In this document: positions 39,930 through 48,647 of the stretch, piece by piece
Layout: every line of letters starts with the position of its first letter
Position numbering within the stretch: position 1 is the first letter of the stretch
NCBI GenBank assembly: GCA_016783965.1
Contig: JADHVO010000002.1
Location: 434,001-498,000 of the forward strand
Length of the DNA: 64,000 nucleotides
Reading direction: 5' to 3'
From: Alphaproteobacteria bacterium
GTDB lineage: Bacteria; Pseudomonadota; Alphaproteobacteria; Micropepsales; Micropepsaceae
Made by a program: the position numbers and the translations under genes
The notes under the pieces: model-generated
Databases searched by the model: none
Seen by the model: only the letters and a program-made list of their open reading frames with translations
What the model was told of the DNA's origin: nothing

Positions 39930-40829
39930 ATGGCCGCACACCGGAAGAAGACAGCAGAGCATCATCATGCGGCGCCGGCCCACACCGGCGGCGCGCGCCG
40001 CGGCCGACCGACATGGTCGGGCCATCTGCGCCTGTCGCTGGTGAGCTGTCCCGTCGCGCTCTACGGCGCCACGACCCGCACCGCCGATGTCTCGTTCCAC
40101 CTGCTCAATCCCGAGACCAACAACCGCATCCGCATGGTCCCGACCGACCCCGACACCGGGCCGGTCGAGCGCAAGGATCTGGTGAAGGGCTACGAGATCG
40201 AGAAGAACAAGTACGTCATCGTCACCAATGAAGAACTGCAATCCGTCAGGCTGGAAACCACAAAGACGATCGACATCGAACGCTTCGTCGATGCGGACGA
40301 AATCGATCGCCTCTACTGGAACGATCCCTACTTCCTGCTGCCCGACGGCAAGACCGGTGCCGAGGCCTATGTCGTGATCCGCGACGCGCTGGCCGAGACC
40401 GGCCGCATCGCGATCGGCCGCGTGGTGATGCACACCCGCGAGCGCATGGTGGCGCTGGAGCCGCGCGACAAGGGCATCGTCGCCTACACGCTGCGCGCGG
40501 AAGACGAAGTGCTCAGCGCCAAGCACGCCTTCGCCGACATCCCATCCGGGCATGCCAGCAAGGAGATGGTGCAGATCGCGGAAAAGATCATCGACCAGAA
40601 GGAAGGCGACTTCGACCCGGCGATGTTCCAGGACCGCTACGAGAAGGCGCTGAAAGAGCTGATCCGCGCGAAACAGAAGGGTCACAAGCCGGTAAGGGCC
40701 GAGCCGGTCGAGGACACCAACGTCGTCGACCTGATGGAGGCTCTGAAGAGGAGCCTGAAGGGCAAGGCCGCGGCACCGCGGGCGCACGCCAACAGCAATG
40801 CAAGGCCGAAGAAGCGGGCGCACCGCTAG
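39930..40829 (+). CDS. ku: Ku protein, non-homologous end joining
   Basis: The 299-residue protein starts at ATG 39930 with GAGGAA upstream. The Ku core covers residues ~20-250: HLRLSLVSCPVALYGATTRT, then KGYEIEKNKYVIVTNEEL and AIGRVVMHTRERMVALEPRD. The tail is rich in Lys/Arg/Pro. Bacterial Ku binds DNA ends as a homodimer and recruits LigD. The ligD genes converge on it from the right with only six bases between stops. It is the first chromosomal gene after the prophage. Confidence 0.95.
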   Translation: MAAHRKKTAEHHHAAPAHTGGARRGRPTWSGHLRLSLVSCPVALYGATTRTADVSFHLLNPETNNRIRMVPTDPDTGPVERKDLVKGYEIEKNKYVIVTNEELQSVRLETTKTIDIERFVDADEIDRLYWNDPYFLLPDGKTGAEAYVVIRDALAETGRIAIGRVVMHTRERMVALEPRDKGIVAYTLRAEDEVLSAKHAFADIPSGHASKEMVQIAEKIIDQKEGDFDPAMFQDRYEKALKELIRAKQKGHKPVRAEPVEDTNVVDLMEALKRSLKGKAAAPRAHANSNARPKKRAHR

Positions 40830-40835
40830 GCGTGC

Positions 40836-42728
40836 TCATAGCACTTTCTTCAATGCGGGTCCGAGCGCCCTGGCGCTCTTCGCCAAACCAGCCCAGGGAT
40901 CGGTTTTCCTGAGAAGCGGCCCGGCGGTGTGGATCGTCCACCTGGATGGATCGAGCCCCTTCCTGACCTGCGCCCAGGTGATCGGCACGGCTATGGGCGC
41001 GCCGTCTCGGGCACGAGGACTCCAGGGCGCAACACCCGTCGAGGTGCGGTCGTTGCGCAGGTAATCGACAAAGATCTTTCCCGTCCGCGCCTTCTTGGCA
41101 ACCGTCGTCGTGTAGCGATCGGGCTGATCATCCGCGAGCTGCACGGCAATCGCTTTCGCAAACGCCTTCGCCTCCTGCCAGTCGGCGCCCTTGATCGCGA
41201 TCACGACGTGCAGCCCCTTGCCGCCGGTGGTCTTCACGAACGGTGTGAAGCCGAGACTGGTGAGGCGCTTGCGCAAATCCTGCGCACCTTCGATCACACG
41301 ATCGAACGGCACATCCGGTGCGGGATCAAGATCGAAGATCACGCGCTCCGGCTCATTGGGCTTGCCGGGCTTCGAGCCCCAGGGATGGATTTCTGTTACG
41401 CCCTGCTGTGCCAGCGCGACCAGCGCCGCGGCGGTATCGATGCCGAGGAACGGCTCTTCCTCGCCCGCCCCCGGCACCCTGATCGCCAGCACCGGCGCCT
41501 GCGTGCCCTTCAAAGCGTGGCGTTGATAGAAGGTCTCGCCCTTGATCCCGTCGGGCGTGCGCACGATGGAGATCGGGCGGTCCGCCACGTGCGGCAGCAT
41601 CCTCTGCGCCGCCGCTGCCATGTAATGCGCGAGATCGCGCTTCGTGACCGCGGGGCCGCTCCCCGATTTCGGCCACAGTTCCTTGTCGGGATGGCTGATC
41701 TTCACGCCCAGCACGACGTCGTCGGCCGCCGTCGCACCCTTGCCGCCTTTTGCTGCGGCCTTCGCGACCTTGTTTGCCATGGCATTCTTCTCCTTCACCG
41801 GTGCATCCACCGGCACTTCAGGCACAACAGATGCCGCCGGCTTATCCGCGCGCAATCCCTTGAACGCCGCCTGCCGGAAGATGCCGTCCGAGGTAACGTT
41901 CTCGTACTCGATCTCGGCCACCAGCTTGGGCTCGACCCAGTTGAGGTCGCGCTCGCGCGGCGGGTTTACAAACGCAGGTGTGCTGCGCCGGAGAGGCTTG
42001 AGCTTCCTGAGCAGGTCAGCCGCCACGCTGGCGGTGTAGCCCGTGCCGACGCGCCCCATGTAGACGAACTTGCCCTCCTTATGCGTGCCGACCATCAGCG
42101 AGCGCATGGTGTTCTGGTCTCCGCGCCAACCACCGATCACCACCTCCTGTCCACCGCGGCACTTGGATTTGGTCCAATAGTCGGCGCGGCCGGAGACATA
42201 AGGGGCATCGGCCTTCTTCGAGATGATCCCTTCCATGCCCGCCTTGCAGGCGGCTTTCAGCATTGCCGCACCGTTCTCCGCAAAATGCGGCACGTAGCGA
42301 AGGCGTTTGCTTTTGGTCTTCTTGAGCAGCGCTTCAAGAGCTGCCTTGCGTTCCGTCAGCGGCAACTGGCGCAGATCACGGCCGCCGGCAAACAGGCCGT
42401 CGAACAGGAAGAACACGAGGTCGGCGGTCTTGTGCTCAGACAGCGCGAGTTGCAGCCTGCCGAAGTCCGCCGAACCATTGGCAGTCGGCGCGCAGATCTC
42501 GCCGTCAATGATGCAGTCGGGCAGCTCGCGGCCATCTGCCGCGATCTCAGGAAACTTGTCAGTCCAGTCCAACCCCTTGCGCGTGCGCAGAACGGCGCGG
42601 CCCTTTTCCACGCGCATCTGGAGCCGGTAGCCGTCGAATTTGACTTCATGCACCCAGCCGTCGGTGCTCGGTGGGTTCTCCACCAGCCGCGCCAGCTGCG
42701 GCGCGATGAAATCCGGAAGGCGGCTCAC
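40836..42728 (-). CDS. ligD: LigD ligase-polymerase protein (no phosphoesterase domain)
   Basis: The likely start is GTG 42728, overlapping the upstream stop as GTGA, giving 630 residues. The ATP-dependent ligase domain comes first (residues ~1-320), with adenylation Lys30 in EVKFDGYR and PYVSGRADYWTKSKCR downstream. A Lys/Ala-rich linker follows. The archaeal-primase-like polymerase domain then extends from ~350 (KISHPDKELWP) and includes FDLDPAPDVPF and TTGGKGLHVVI. Order LIG-POL matches the rest of a Pseudomonas-type LigD, but the PE domain is a separate gene. Confidence 0.92.
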   Translation of the reverse strand: MSRLPDFIAPQLARLVENPPSTDGWVHEVKFDGYRLQMRVEKGRAVLRTRKGLDWTDKFPEIAADGRELPDCIIDGEICAPTANGSADFGRLQLALSEHKTADLVFFLFDGLFAGGRDLRQLPLTERKAALEALLKKTKSKRLRYVPHFAENGAAMLKAACKAGMEGIISKKADAPYVSGRADYWTKSKCRGGQEVVIGGWRGDQNTMRSLMVGTHKEGKFVYMGRVGTGYTASVAADLLRKLKPLRRSTPAFVNPPRERDLNWVEPKLVAEIEYENVTSDGIFRQAAFKGLRADKPAASVVPEVPVDAPVKEKNAMANKVAKAAAKGGKGATAADDVVLGVKISHPDKELWPKSGSGPAVTKRDLAHYMAAAAQRMLPHVADRPISIVRTPDGIKGETFYQRHALKGTQAPVLAIRVPGAGEEEPFLGIDTAAALVALAQQGVTEIHPWGSKPGKPNEPERVIFDLDPAPDVPFDRVIEGAQDLRKRLTSLGFTPFVKTTGGKGLHVVIAIKGADWQEAKAFAKAIAVQLADDQPDRYTTTVAKKARTGKIFVDYLRNDRTSTGVAPWSPRARDGAPIAVPITWAQVRKGLDPSRWTIHTAGPLLRKTDPWAGLAKSARALGPALKKVL

Positions 42729-43447
42729 GCGCGGCGCTTGGCTTTCTTCGCCGTCTTCTTGCGCTTGACGGGCGACTTCTTGTTTGCGGCGGGCGCGGCG
42801 CGTTTCTTTGGCACCTTCACATCCGCTTCGGTCGAACGGTTCGAACTCCACACCTTGCTCGGCTTCGCGGCAATCTCGTCCAGCGTGCGGCCGGTCTTCA
42901 CCGAGGTCACTTCGCTGGCCAACGCGTCACCGGCGGCGCCGCGCCTTGCCTCGTCATCCACTTCCTTGATCAGCAGCCAGTTGTGACGCACGCGCCGGCC
43001 CGAGCTTTCGTCGCGATCGCGCATGCGGACCAGCGCCCACTTGCCGTGCATCCGCTCGCCGTCCATCACGATCTTCAGGCTGCCGCGCTTCAGGTCGCCT
43101 TCCGGATCGTCGGTCTGCGACGTCCAGGTACCGCGATCCCAAAGCTGCACCGTGCCACCGCCGTACTGCCCTACCGGGATCGTACCTTCGAAGGTGCCAT
43201 ATTCGAGCGGATGGTCTTCGACCTCGACCGCCAGCCGTTTCACTGCGGGATCGAGCGACGGCGTCTTGGTCACGGCCCATGACTTGTAGACCCCACCGAG
43301 CTCCAGCCGCAGGTCATAGTGCAGCCGCGTCGCATCGTGCCGCTGGATAACGAAGCGACGCCCGCTCTTGCCGCGCGCTACCTTGCCCCGGGGCTCGCGC
43401 GTGACGCCGAAATCGCGCTTCGAATTATAGGTGTTGAGCGAAGCCAT
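42725..43447 (-). CDS. LigD 3'-phosphoesterase domain protein, separate gene
   Basis: Starting at ATG 43447 (MASLNTYNSKRDFGVTREP), this 240-residue protein covers the PE domain of LigD: RRFVIQRHDATRLHYDLRLE contains the His and Asp of the metal site, and DHPLEYGTFEGTIPVGQYGG completes it. The C-terminal ~30 residues are Lys/Arg/Ala-rich, like the linker that normally joins PE to the ligase. The stop overlaps the ligase GTG (GTGA), so the two chains are made together. Confidence 0.9.
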   Translation of the reverse strand: MASLNTYNSKRDFGVTREPRGKVARGKSGRRFVIQRHDATRLHYDLRLELGGVYKSWAVTKTPSLDPAVKRLAVEVEDHPLEYGTFEGTIPVGQYGGGTVQLWDRGTWTSQTDDPEGDLKRGSLKIVMDGERMHGKWALVRMRDRDESSGRRVRHNWLLIKEVDDEARRGAAGDALASEVTSVKTGRTLDEIAAKPSKVWSSNRSTEADVKVPKKRAAPAANKKSPVKRKKTAKKAKRRA

Positions 43448-43606
43448 GGCGCATACTGCGGAATTTCGTAGAGGCAACGTCGGCAAGCGTGCCAAGTTCC
43501 GTTGCGATTTGCCAAATGACAGCTATTTCAGCAGCTTAGCATCCACCTTCAAGGGCGCCACTGCGATCCCTATGTTTGGTAGCGTTAAGGCGCTCGGGAG
43601 CAAGGC

Positions 43607-43930
43607 ATGATCGTCACCACTACGGAGAACGTGCGCGGGCAGCGCGTGAAGCAGGTGCTAGGACAGGTGTTTGGCGTCGTGGTCCGATCGCGCGGCCTTG
43701 GCGGCAATATCGTCGCCGGGCTGCGCTCGATCGTCGGCGGCGAGATCCACGAGTACACTCAACTCCTCGAAGAAACCCGCAAGCAGGCCATTGACCGCAT
43801 GGTGCGCAACGCGACCGCGATGGGCGCAAATGGCGTCGTGATGATGCGATTCGATTCGTCCGAAATCGGACAGACCATGAGCGAGATCGTCGCGTATGGC
43901 ACCGCGGTCGTACTGGAGCCGGAGGCGTAG
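43607..43930 (+). CDS. YbjQ family protein (UPF0145)
   Basis: The 107-residue protein starts MIVTTTENVRGQRVKQVLGQ and contains VRSRGLGGNIVAGLRSIVGG plus MGANGVVMMRFDSSEI, the conserved parts of the YbjQ/UPF0145 family. These small proteins form pentamers and are often called heavy-metal-binding, but their role is not established. GGGAG lies upstream of the ATG. A membrane protein gene follows after one base. Confidence 0.9.
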   Translation: MIVTTTENVRGQRVKQVLGQVFGVVVRSRGLGGNIVAGLRSIVGGEIHEYTQLLEETRKQAIDRMVRNATAMGANGVVMMRFDSSEIGQTMSEIVAYGTAVVLEPEA

Positions 43931-43931
43931 C

Positions 43932-44213
43932 ATGCGCACTGCCCTGATCGTGATCGGCGCCGTCGGGCTGGTGTGCGGCCTGGCATCGCTTGCCTTCGGT
44001 GTCTTCCCGCCGATGTTCGTGTTCGGATTCTGGGGCGTTATTTTGGTTATCGGCACTATATTCGAGCGGGTCATCTACAAGCCCAACCTCGCCGAGCGAC
44101 CGGGACCGGGCTATCAGCGCACCACCGAGCGCTTCATCGACGACCAGACCGGCGAGACCGTGACGGTTTATGTCGAGCCCGCGACAGGCGAGCGCGCCTA
44201 TGTCCGGGACTAG
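43932..44213 (+). CDS. Small membrane protein (93 aa)
   Basis: The ATG at 43932 follows the YbjQ stop by one base, so the two genes form an operon. Two transmembrane segments (ALIVIGAVGLVCGLASLAFG and MFVFGFWGVILVIGTIFERV) precede a polar C-terminal tail (TERFIDDQTGETVTVYVEPA). The family is not recognised; co-expression with YbjQ is likely. Confidence 0.7.
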   Translation: MRTALIVIGAVGLVCGLASLAFGVFPPMFVFGFWGVILVIGTIFERVIYKPNLAERPGPGYQRTTERFIDDQTGETVTVYVEPATGERAYVRD

Positions 44214-44263
44214 GCGCTAAAACGGGCTTTCCGGCCGGCTCTGCCCCCGCTAGAAACGGGCCC

Positions 44264-45223
44264 ATGAGCACGTCCCTCGTTACGGTTTTCGGCGGTTCCG
44301 GCTTTATCGGCCGCCACACGGTCCGCGCCCTCGCCAAGGCGGGCAAACGCATCCGCGTCGCGGTGCGCCATCCCGCCAAGGGCTTCTTCCTGCCGCCCAA
44401 CGGCACTGTCGGCCAGATCGCCGTGGTGAAGTGCAATGCGCTGGAGGCGGACCAGGTCGAGGCCGCGGTGCACGGCGCAGACGCCGTGATCAACCTCGCG
44501 GGGGTGCTGCACTCTAGCGGTGAGAACACCTTCGAAGCGGTGCACTGTGACGCGGCGGAGAATATCGCCAGCGCAGCGAAGGCAGCAGGCGCACGCACGC
44601 TGGTGCACGTCTCGGCCATCGGCGCCGACAAGGATTCCGACAGCGCCTATGCCGCAACCAAGGGCGAAGGCGAGGCACGGGTGCATGAAGCCTTTCCCGA
44701 AGCGGCGATCGTGCGGCCTTCTCTAGTGTTCGGACCGGAAGACGATTTCTTCAACCGCTTTGCCGCAATGGCGCGTTTCGCGCCTGCGCTTCCGCTGATC
44801 GGCGGCGGGCATACGAAATTCCAGCCGGTCTTCGTTGGTGACGTAGCGGCGGCGATTGTGGAGCTGGTGCGCGACCCGGCCCCGGGCGGCAAGGTCTACG
44901 AACTCGGCGGGCCGAATGTCTATTCGTTCAAGGAGCTTATGGAGTTGATGCTGGACGCCATCTGCCGCAAGCGGCCGCTGGTACCCCTGCCCTTCGCGCT
45001 CGCGACCATCCCCGCCTTCGTACTGCAATTCCTGCCCAAGCCGCTGCTGACGCCCGACCAGGTAACGCTGCTCAAGAGCGACAATGTCGTGACCGGCGCG
45101 AACACGCTGGCGACGCTCGGTATCGTACCCACGTCGGTCGAGGCGGAGGTGCCAGCCTATCTGTGGCGCTTCCGTCCCAAGGGCCAGTACGACGACTTCG
45201 TGCGCGACCGCGTGCAGGCCTAG
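44264..45223 (+). CDS. NAD(P)-binding NDUFA9-like protein
   Basis: The 319-residue protein is an atypical short-chain dehydrogenase/epimerase. The Rossmann motif is VTVFGGSGFIGRHTVRAL at the N-terminus, with VAVRHPAKGFFL next. The catalytic Tyr-Lys pair appears as AYAATKGEGEARVHEAF. The C-terminal region includes VYELGGPNVYSFKELMEL. This group is homologous to the NDUFA9 accessory subunit of complex I in Alphaproteobacteria. It may bind NADPH to stabilise complex I or act on quinone biosynthesis; the exact role is open. Confidence 0.88.
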   Translation: MSTSLVTVFGGSGFIGRHTVRALAKAGKRIRVAVRHPAKGFFLPPNGTVGQIAVVKCNALEADQVEAAVHGADAVINLAGVLHSSGENTFEAVHCDAAENIASAAKAAGARTLVHVSAIGADKDSDSAYAATKGEGEARVHEAFPEAAIVRPSLVFGPEDDFFNRFAAMARFAPALPLIGGGHTKFQPVFVGDVAAAIVELVRDPAPGGKVYELGGPNVYSFKELMELMLDAICRKRPLVPLPFALATIPAFVLQFLPKPLLTPDQVTLLKSDNVVTGANTLATLGIVPTSVEAEVPAYLWRFRPKGQYDDFVRDRVQA

Positions 45224-45571
45224 GTCAGACAACGTGCGTTAGCACAGCGCGCCCAGCGCAATGCCGTGGCGATGCGGTGCCAGCCGGATGGCTTCAGTCC
45301 GTAGTGGCTGAGAGGGGCGATGACGCTCAAAGGGATAGCGTTAAGAACATCGTTCATACGTCGCTACCCGCCCCTGCGCTCACTAGACAGCGAAAACACC
45401 CAGAAGACCCGGGGCTCGAGCGGTTTTTGGAGCAACAGATGCCCCGCTCCGTAGGCAATTCAATTCGAATTGCGGAACCACAGGTAAATTCGGATCAACG
45501 TTTGGCCGTGAGTATGACGCAAATCGCGTTTGTATGAAGCGCGAGGGTCAACACTTTCACCGGGGCTTACA
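45224..45571. other. Intergenic region, no gene seen
   Basis: This 348-bp stretch has no convincing coding frame. It is more A/T-rich at the right end (from about 45440), which presumably holds the promoter of the pilin gene, but I cannot pick a clear -35/-10 pair. No RNA gene or strong hairpin is recognised. Confidence 0.5.
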
Positions 45572-45736
45572 ATGAACAAGCTGATTTCACACTTCCTTCG
45601 TAGTGAATCGGGCGCGACCGCAATTGAATATGGACTGATCGCCGCCCTCATCGCTGTCGTGATCATCGGCGCCGTCCAGGTCGTCGGCACGAGCCTGAGC
45701 GGCACGTTCACGACCATCGGCGGCAGCGTCAAGTAA
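45572..45736 (+). CDS. Flp/Fap-type pilin
   Basis: The ATG at 45572 gives a 54-residue prepilin: MNKLISHFLRSESGATAIEY, then a hydrophobic segment (GLIAALIAVVIIGAVQVVGT) and a short Gly/Ser tail. The ESGATAIEYGLIAALI motif is the Flp pilin cleavage and assembly signature; the prepilin peptidase cuts after the Gly. It forms tad-type pili for surface attachment. The tad assembly genes are not in this window, so this is an orphan pilin locus here. Confidence 0.92.
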   Translation: MNKLISHFLRSESGATAIEYGLIAALIAVVIIGAVQVVGTSLSGTFTTIGGSVK

Positions 45737-45776
45737 CGAGTTTCCCGCGCATTGCGCGCAGCACGCCGTTGGGCGC

Positions 45777-45782
45777 TATGCT
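45777..45782 (+). promoter_or_regulatory. -10 element TATGCT before mtgA, leaderless-type
   Basis: TATGCT ends six bases before the mtgA ATG at 45789. A TTGCGC at 45752-45757 is a possible -35 box with a long 19-base spacer. The layout resembles the promoters at 22997 and 38114. Confidence 0.4.
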
Positions 45783-45788
45783 GCGCGC

Positions 45789-46559
45789 ATGGCTGGGGAT
45801 GATTTGCCCGACAAGCAGAGGCCGAGAGGATGGCTTGGTGCCTTCCTCCACAGCCTTTGGCACGGGCGGGCGGGCGCCAGAACGCCGTGGGTCCGCCGCA
45901 TTGTGTCCGTGCTATTCCTTTTTGCCTTTCCAGCACCTGTCCTTCTGCTCCTGATGCTGCGCTTCCTGCCGGTGCCGTTCACACCGTCGATGGCGTTCGA
46001 CATCCTGACCTTGCAGCCGGTGCACTACTCCTGGCGCAGCGCAGACGCGATCTCGCCTTATCTGGCACGCGCGGTGATCGGCTCGGAAGACCAGAATTTC
46101 TGCGTCCACAACGGCTTTGACTGGAAGGCGATCGACGACGCCTATCGGGACTACACGCTGCGCCACAAGAAATTGCGCGGCGCGAGCACCATCAGCCAGC
46201 AGACGGCACGCGAGCTCTTCCTCGCCTATTCGGGCGGCTTTGTTCGCAAGGCGGTCGAGGCATACCTCACCGTGCTGATCGAGGCGTTGTGGCCCAAGAA
46301 GCGGATCATGACCGCTTACCTGAATGTCGTGGACTGGGGCCATGGCAACTACGGCGCGGAGGCTGCAGCGGAAGGCTATTTCGGCGTGAGCGCCGCGGCC
46401 CTGAGTCCGGCGCAGGCGGCTCGGCTCGCCGCGGTGCTGCCCAGCCCCGACAAATGGAAAGCGGCAAATCCCGGCCGCTATGTCCGCCGGCGGACCGGAA
46501 CGCTGATGGGCCGCGAGCGCCAGGTCGTGGGCGCCGGCATCGACTGGTGCGTGCGCTAG
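45789..46559 (+). CDS. mtgA: Monofunctional peptidoglycan glycosyltransferase
   Basis: The 256-residue GT51 enzyme polymerises lipid II into glycan strands. It has one N-terminal membrane anchor (VLFLFAFPAPVLLLLMLRFL). The donor-site motif follows as GSEDQNFCVHNGFDW, then RGASTISQQTARELFL and the EAYLTVLIEALWPKKRIMTA helix. The C-terminal part lacks a transpeptidase domain, so it is the MtgA type. It overlaps the downstream convergent gene by four bases at the stop. Confidence 0.93.
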   Translation: MAGDDLPDKQRPRGWLGAFLHSLWHGRAGARTPWVRRIVSVLFLFAFPAPVLLLLMLRFLPVPFTPSMAFDILTLQPVHYSWRSADAISPYLARAVIGSEDQNFCVHNGFDWKAIDDAYRDYTLRHKKLRGASTISQQTARELFLAYSGGFVRKAVEAYLTVLIEALWPKKRIMTAYLNVVDWGHGNYGAEAAAEGYFGVSAAALSPAQAARLAAVLPSPDKWKAANPGRYVRRRTGTLMGRERQVVGAGIDWCVR

Positions 46560-48556
46560 CCTACAGGGCGCTCGTGTGGTTTGGCCGCCGCCGACGGCGC
46601 CGAGCGGAAGCCAATGCGGGCGTGCGTACCGTCACAGAACGGCTTGTTTGCCGATCCGCCGCAACGGCAGAGGCGCGCGTTCTCCACGCGTGAGATCGTG
46701 CGGCCCGTGCCAGAGCAGATCTCGAGGCTTCCATTGACCTGAAGCGGACCATCCTCCAACGGCGTTATGGCGAGGGCGCCATCGCGCTGCTGGAGCGGAT
46801 CGGTCTCGATCGTCGCCGGCTCGCCGGTGGCGGCGAAGCCTTCGTCGCGATGGGTGTTGTCGCAAAACGGTTTGTTCCGGGACTTTCCGCAGCGGCAGAG
46901 CGTCGCGCGGAACATGTTCCCCTGCCCGCCCAGCGCAATCGTGGCATGAACCGCGTAAGGGCCGTTCTCGCGGATGTGAAGCACATTGACCTTCGGCGGC
47001 TCCTCTTGTGGCCCACCATCGTGCCGCTCATAGGTGATGGCCCCTGATGGGCAGTTGTGCGCGACGGCGGCACATTCCTCCACGGACACCGATTCGGGAT
47101 GCAGCCAAGGTCCCTTCACATTGGCGAGGAAGACGCTGGGCGCACCGAGGACGCAGTGACGCGAATGGATGCAGCGCTGGCCATTGAAGCGCAGCGTGAC
47201 CTTCGTCGTACGAGCAATGTTGGGGTCGTCAGTCGCGGACGCTGTTGTGGCTGCCGGCAGACGGGCCTTGGGCTGAACAAGGGCTTCAGTGGCGGTGGTG
47301 AGGTGCTCTTCGAATTGCACGTGCAGGTCGGCGAGGCGCGCTGCAACGGCTTCCAGGCGCTTGCCGGCCCCCATCAGGGGAACCGTTTCTTCAAGCTTCG
47401 TCGCGGCCCCGGCAAGTTCGGCAACCCGCTCGGATAGGATCTGCGCGGCACAGCGCTGTACAAGCTGGCCGGACGACATTGGCAGTGCGAAGGTAAGGCC
47501 CCCGGTCTTGCCGGCGTGCGCTGGACCAACGGGAAGTCTGGTCGCCGCCTCCCCCACCGCGCTCATCGCGTACATCAGTTCCGTCGTGGTCAGGGAAAGC
47601 CCGACGCGCAGCTCGCGCGGCAAAGGCGCCGGTGAGAACACCTGCGCGAAGGTGCGCATCATCAGCGCATAGAGCGCATTGCCGAGATCGATGACCTTGG
47701 ACGTCAACGGGTCGCAGATGACGCTCAGTTCCTGGCGTTCGCGCGGATTGTCAAGCGCCGGGTTCTCGACCACGGGCCGTGCCGGCCGGAAATCCGGGCG
47801 CGCCTCCTTCAGCCGGTCGTACTCCCGTCCAATCGCTGCGAAGCGGGCATAGTGCGAGGTCTCGTTGTGTGCCGGCGCGCCCTCGCCCTGAGTGACGATC
47901 TCCTCGATAGCGCGCCGCGCGTCGGCGAGATTGTTGACCTTGAACAGGCCGGGCAGGCCGAACTCGGCGGCACCGACCTGTGCCTCACCGTGGCCGACGA
48001 AGACCTTCGCTTCGCCGTGCTGCTCCACCAGCCTCGCGAGGCCCTGGATGATCGCATGATAGAGCTGGCCCTGGCTCGCATAGTCGCGCGGTGTCGGCGA
48101 CAGCAGGTCGGGACGCGCGACACGCGGATGCCGCGAGGGATGATCGAAGCCCGCGCCGTCGGACATGTCGATGCCTTCAGGCCGTTCGATGAACAGGAAG
48201 TGATCGATCGTGCCTTTTTCAAAGGGCGACAGCCGCATGATCACGTCGGACGGAAACCAGCCAGACGCCACCGGGAACGGCGGGCGCCAGAGATGGGGCG
48301 AAGCGCCGGTCGCCGCGAGCAGGTTGTTCACCAGCGACAGGTGCAGCATCTCCTCGAGCGCAACCTGCCTGAGCGAACGGCGCCAGCCGTCGATGGCGGT
48401 GAGTTCCTCTGCCGTCACCCCTTCCGAGACGTCCCGCTTCAGCGTCCACATCGCGTAGAGGTAGCTGCACATGACGGCGTGCTCGAACTCGGCCGCCTCG
48501 CAGAGGAGAAAAAACAGCTCCTCCCTGTCTTGAATGACAATGTCGCCAAGGCTCAT
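46556..48556 (-). CDS. Ferritin-like / ferredoxin / double CDGSH multidomain protein
   Basis: The 666-residue protein starts MSLGDIVIQDREELFFLLCE. A ferritin-like helical domain (EFEHAVMCSYLYAMWTLKRD, with EEMLHLSLVNNLL; residues ~1-230) resembles VioB-type iminophenylpyruvate dimer synthase. A ferredoxin-like 4Fe-4S part lies at ~460-520 (CIHSRHCVLGAPSVF, then HNCPSGAI). Two CDGSH zinc-finger-type clusters end the chain (LCRCGKSRNKPFCDNTH and LCRCGGSANKPFCDGTH). It is probably a redox or iron protein; the substrate is unknown. Confidence 0.85.
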   Translation of the reverse strand: MSLGDIVIQDREELFFLLCEAAEFEHAVMCSYLYAMWTLKRDVSEGVTAEELTAIDGWRRSLRQVALEEMLHLSLVNNLLAATGASPHLWRPPFPVASGWFPSDVIMRLSPFEKGTIDHFLFIERPEGIDMSDGAGFDHPSRHPRVARPDLLSPTPRDYASQGQLYHAIIQGLARLVEQHGEAKVFVGHGEAQVGAAEFGLPGLFKVNNLADARRAIEEIVTQGEGAPAHNETSHYARFAAIGREYDRLKEARPDFRPARPVVENPALDNPRERQELSVICDPLTSKVIDLGNALYALMMRTFAQVFSPAPLPRELRVGLSLTTTELMYAMSAVGEAATRLPVGPAHAGKTGGLTFALPMSSGQLVQRCAAQILSERVAELAGAATKLEETVPLMGAGKRLEAVAARLADLHVQFEEHLTTATEALVQPKARLPAATTASATDDPNIARTTKVTLRFNGQRCIHSRHCVLGAPSVFLANVKGPWLHPESVSVEECAAVAHNCPSGAITYERHDGGPQEEPPKVNVLHIRENGPYAVHATIALGGQGNMFRATLCRCGKSRNKPFCDNTHRDEGFAATGEPATIETDPLQQRDGALAITPLEDGPLQVNGSLEICSGTGRTISRVENARLCRCGGSANKPFCDGTHARIGFRSAPSAAAKPHERPVG

Positions 48557-48647
48557 GGGCTATCCTTTTGCACCACCCTAAGGGGATTGGACCGCGGGGA
48601 TAAGGGTACATTTCTATGCCAATCTCTTTGCTCTAGATTGCCCATCC

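Noticed and set aside
39768-40823. Minus-strand frame of 351 codons opposite ku
   Set aside because: Most is antisense to ku. Only its last ~40 codons, in the prophage junction, look protein-like; this is noted under the integrase-end finding but is too weak for a gene call.
40929-42986. Plus-strand frame of 685 codons opposite ligD
   Set aside because: Antisense to LigD domains with clear catalytic motifs; composition typical of a GC-rich shadow.
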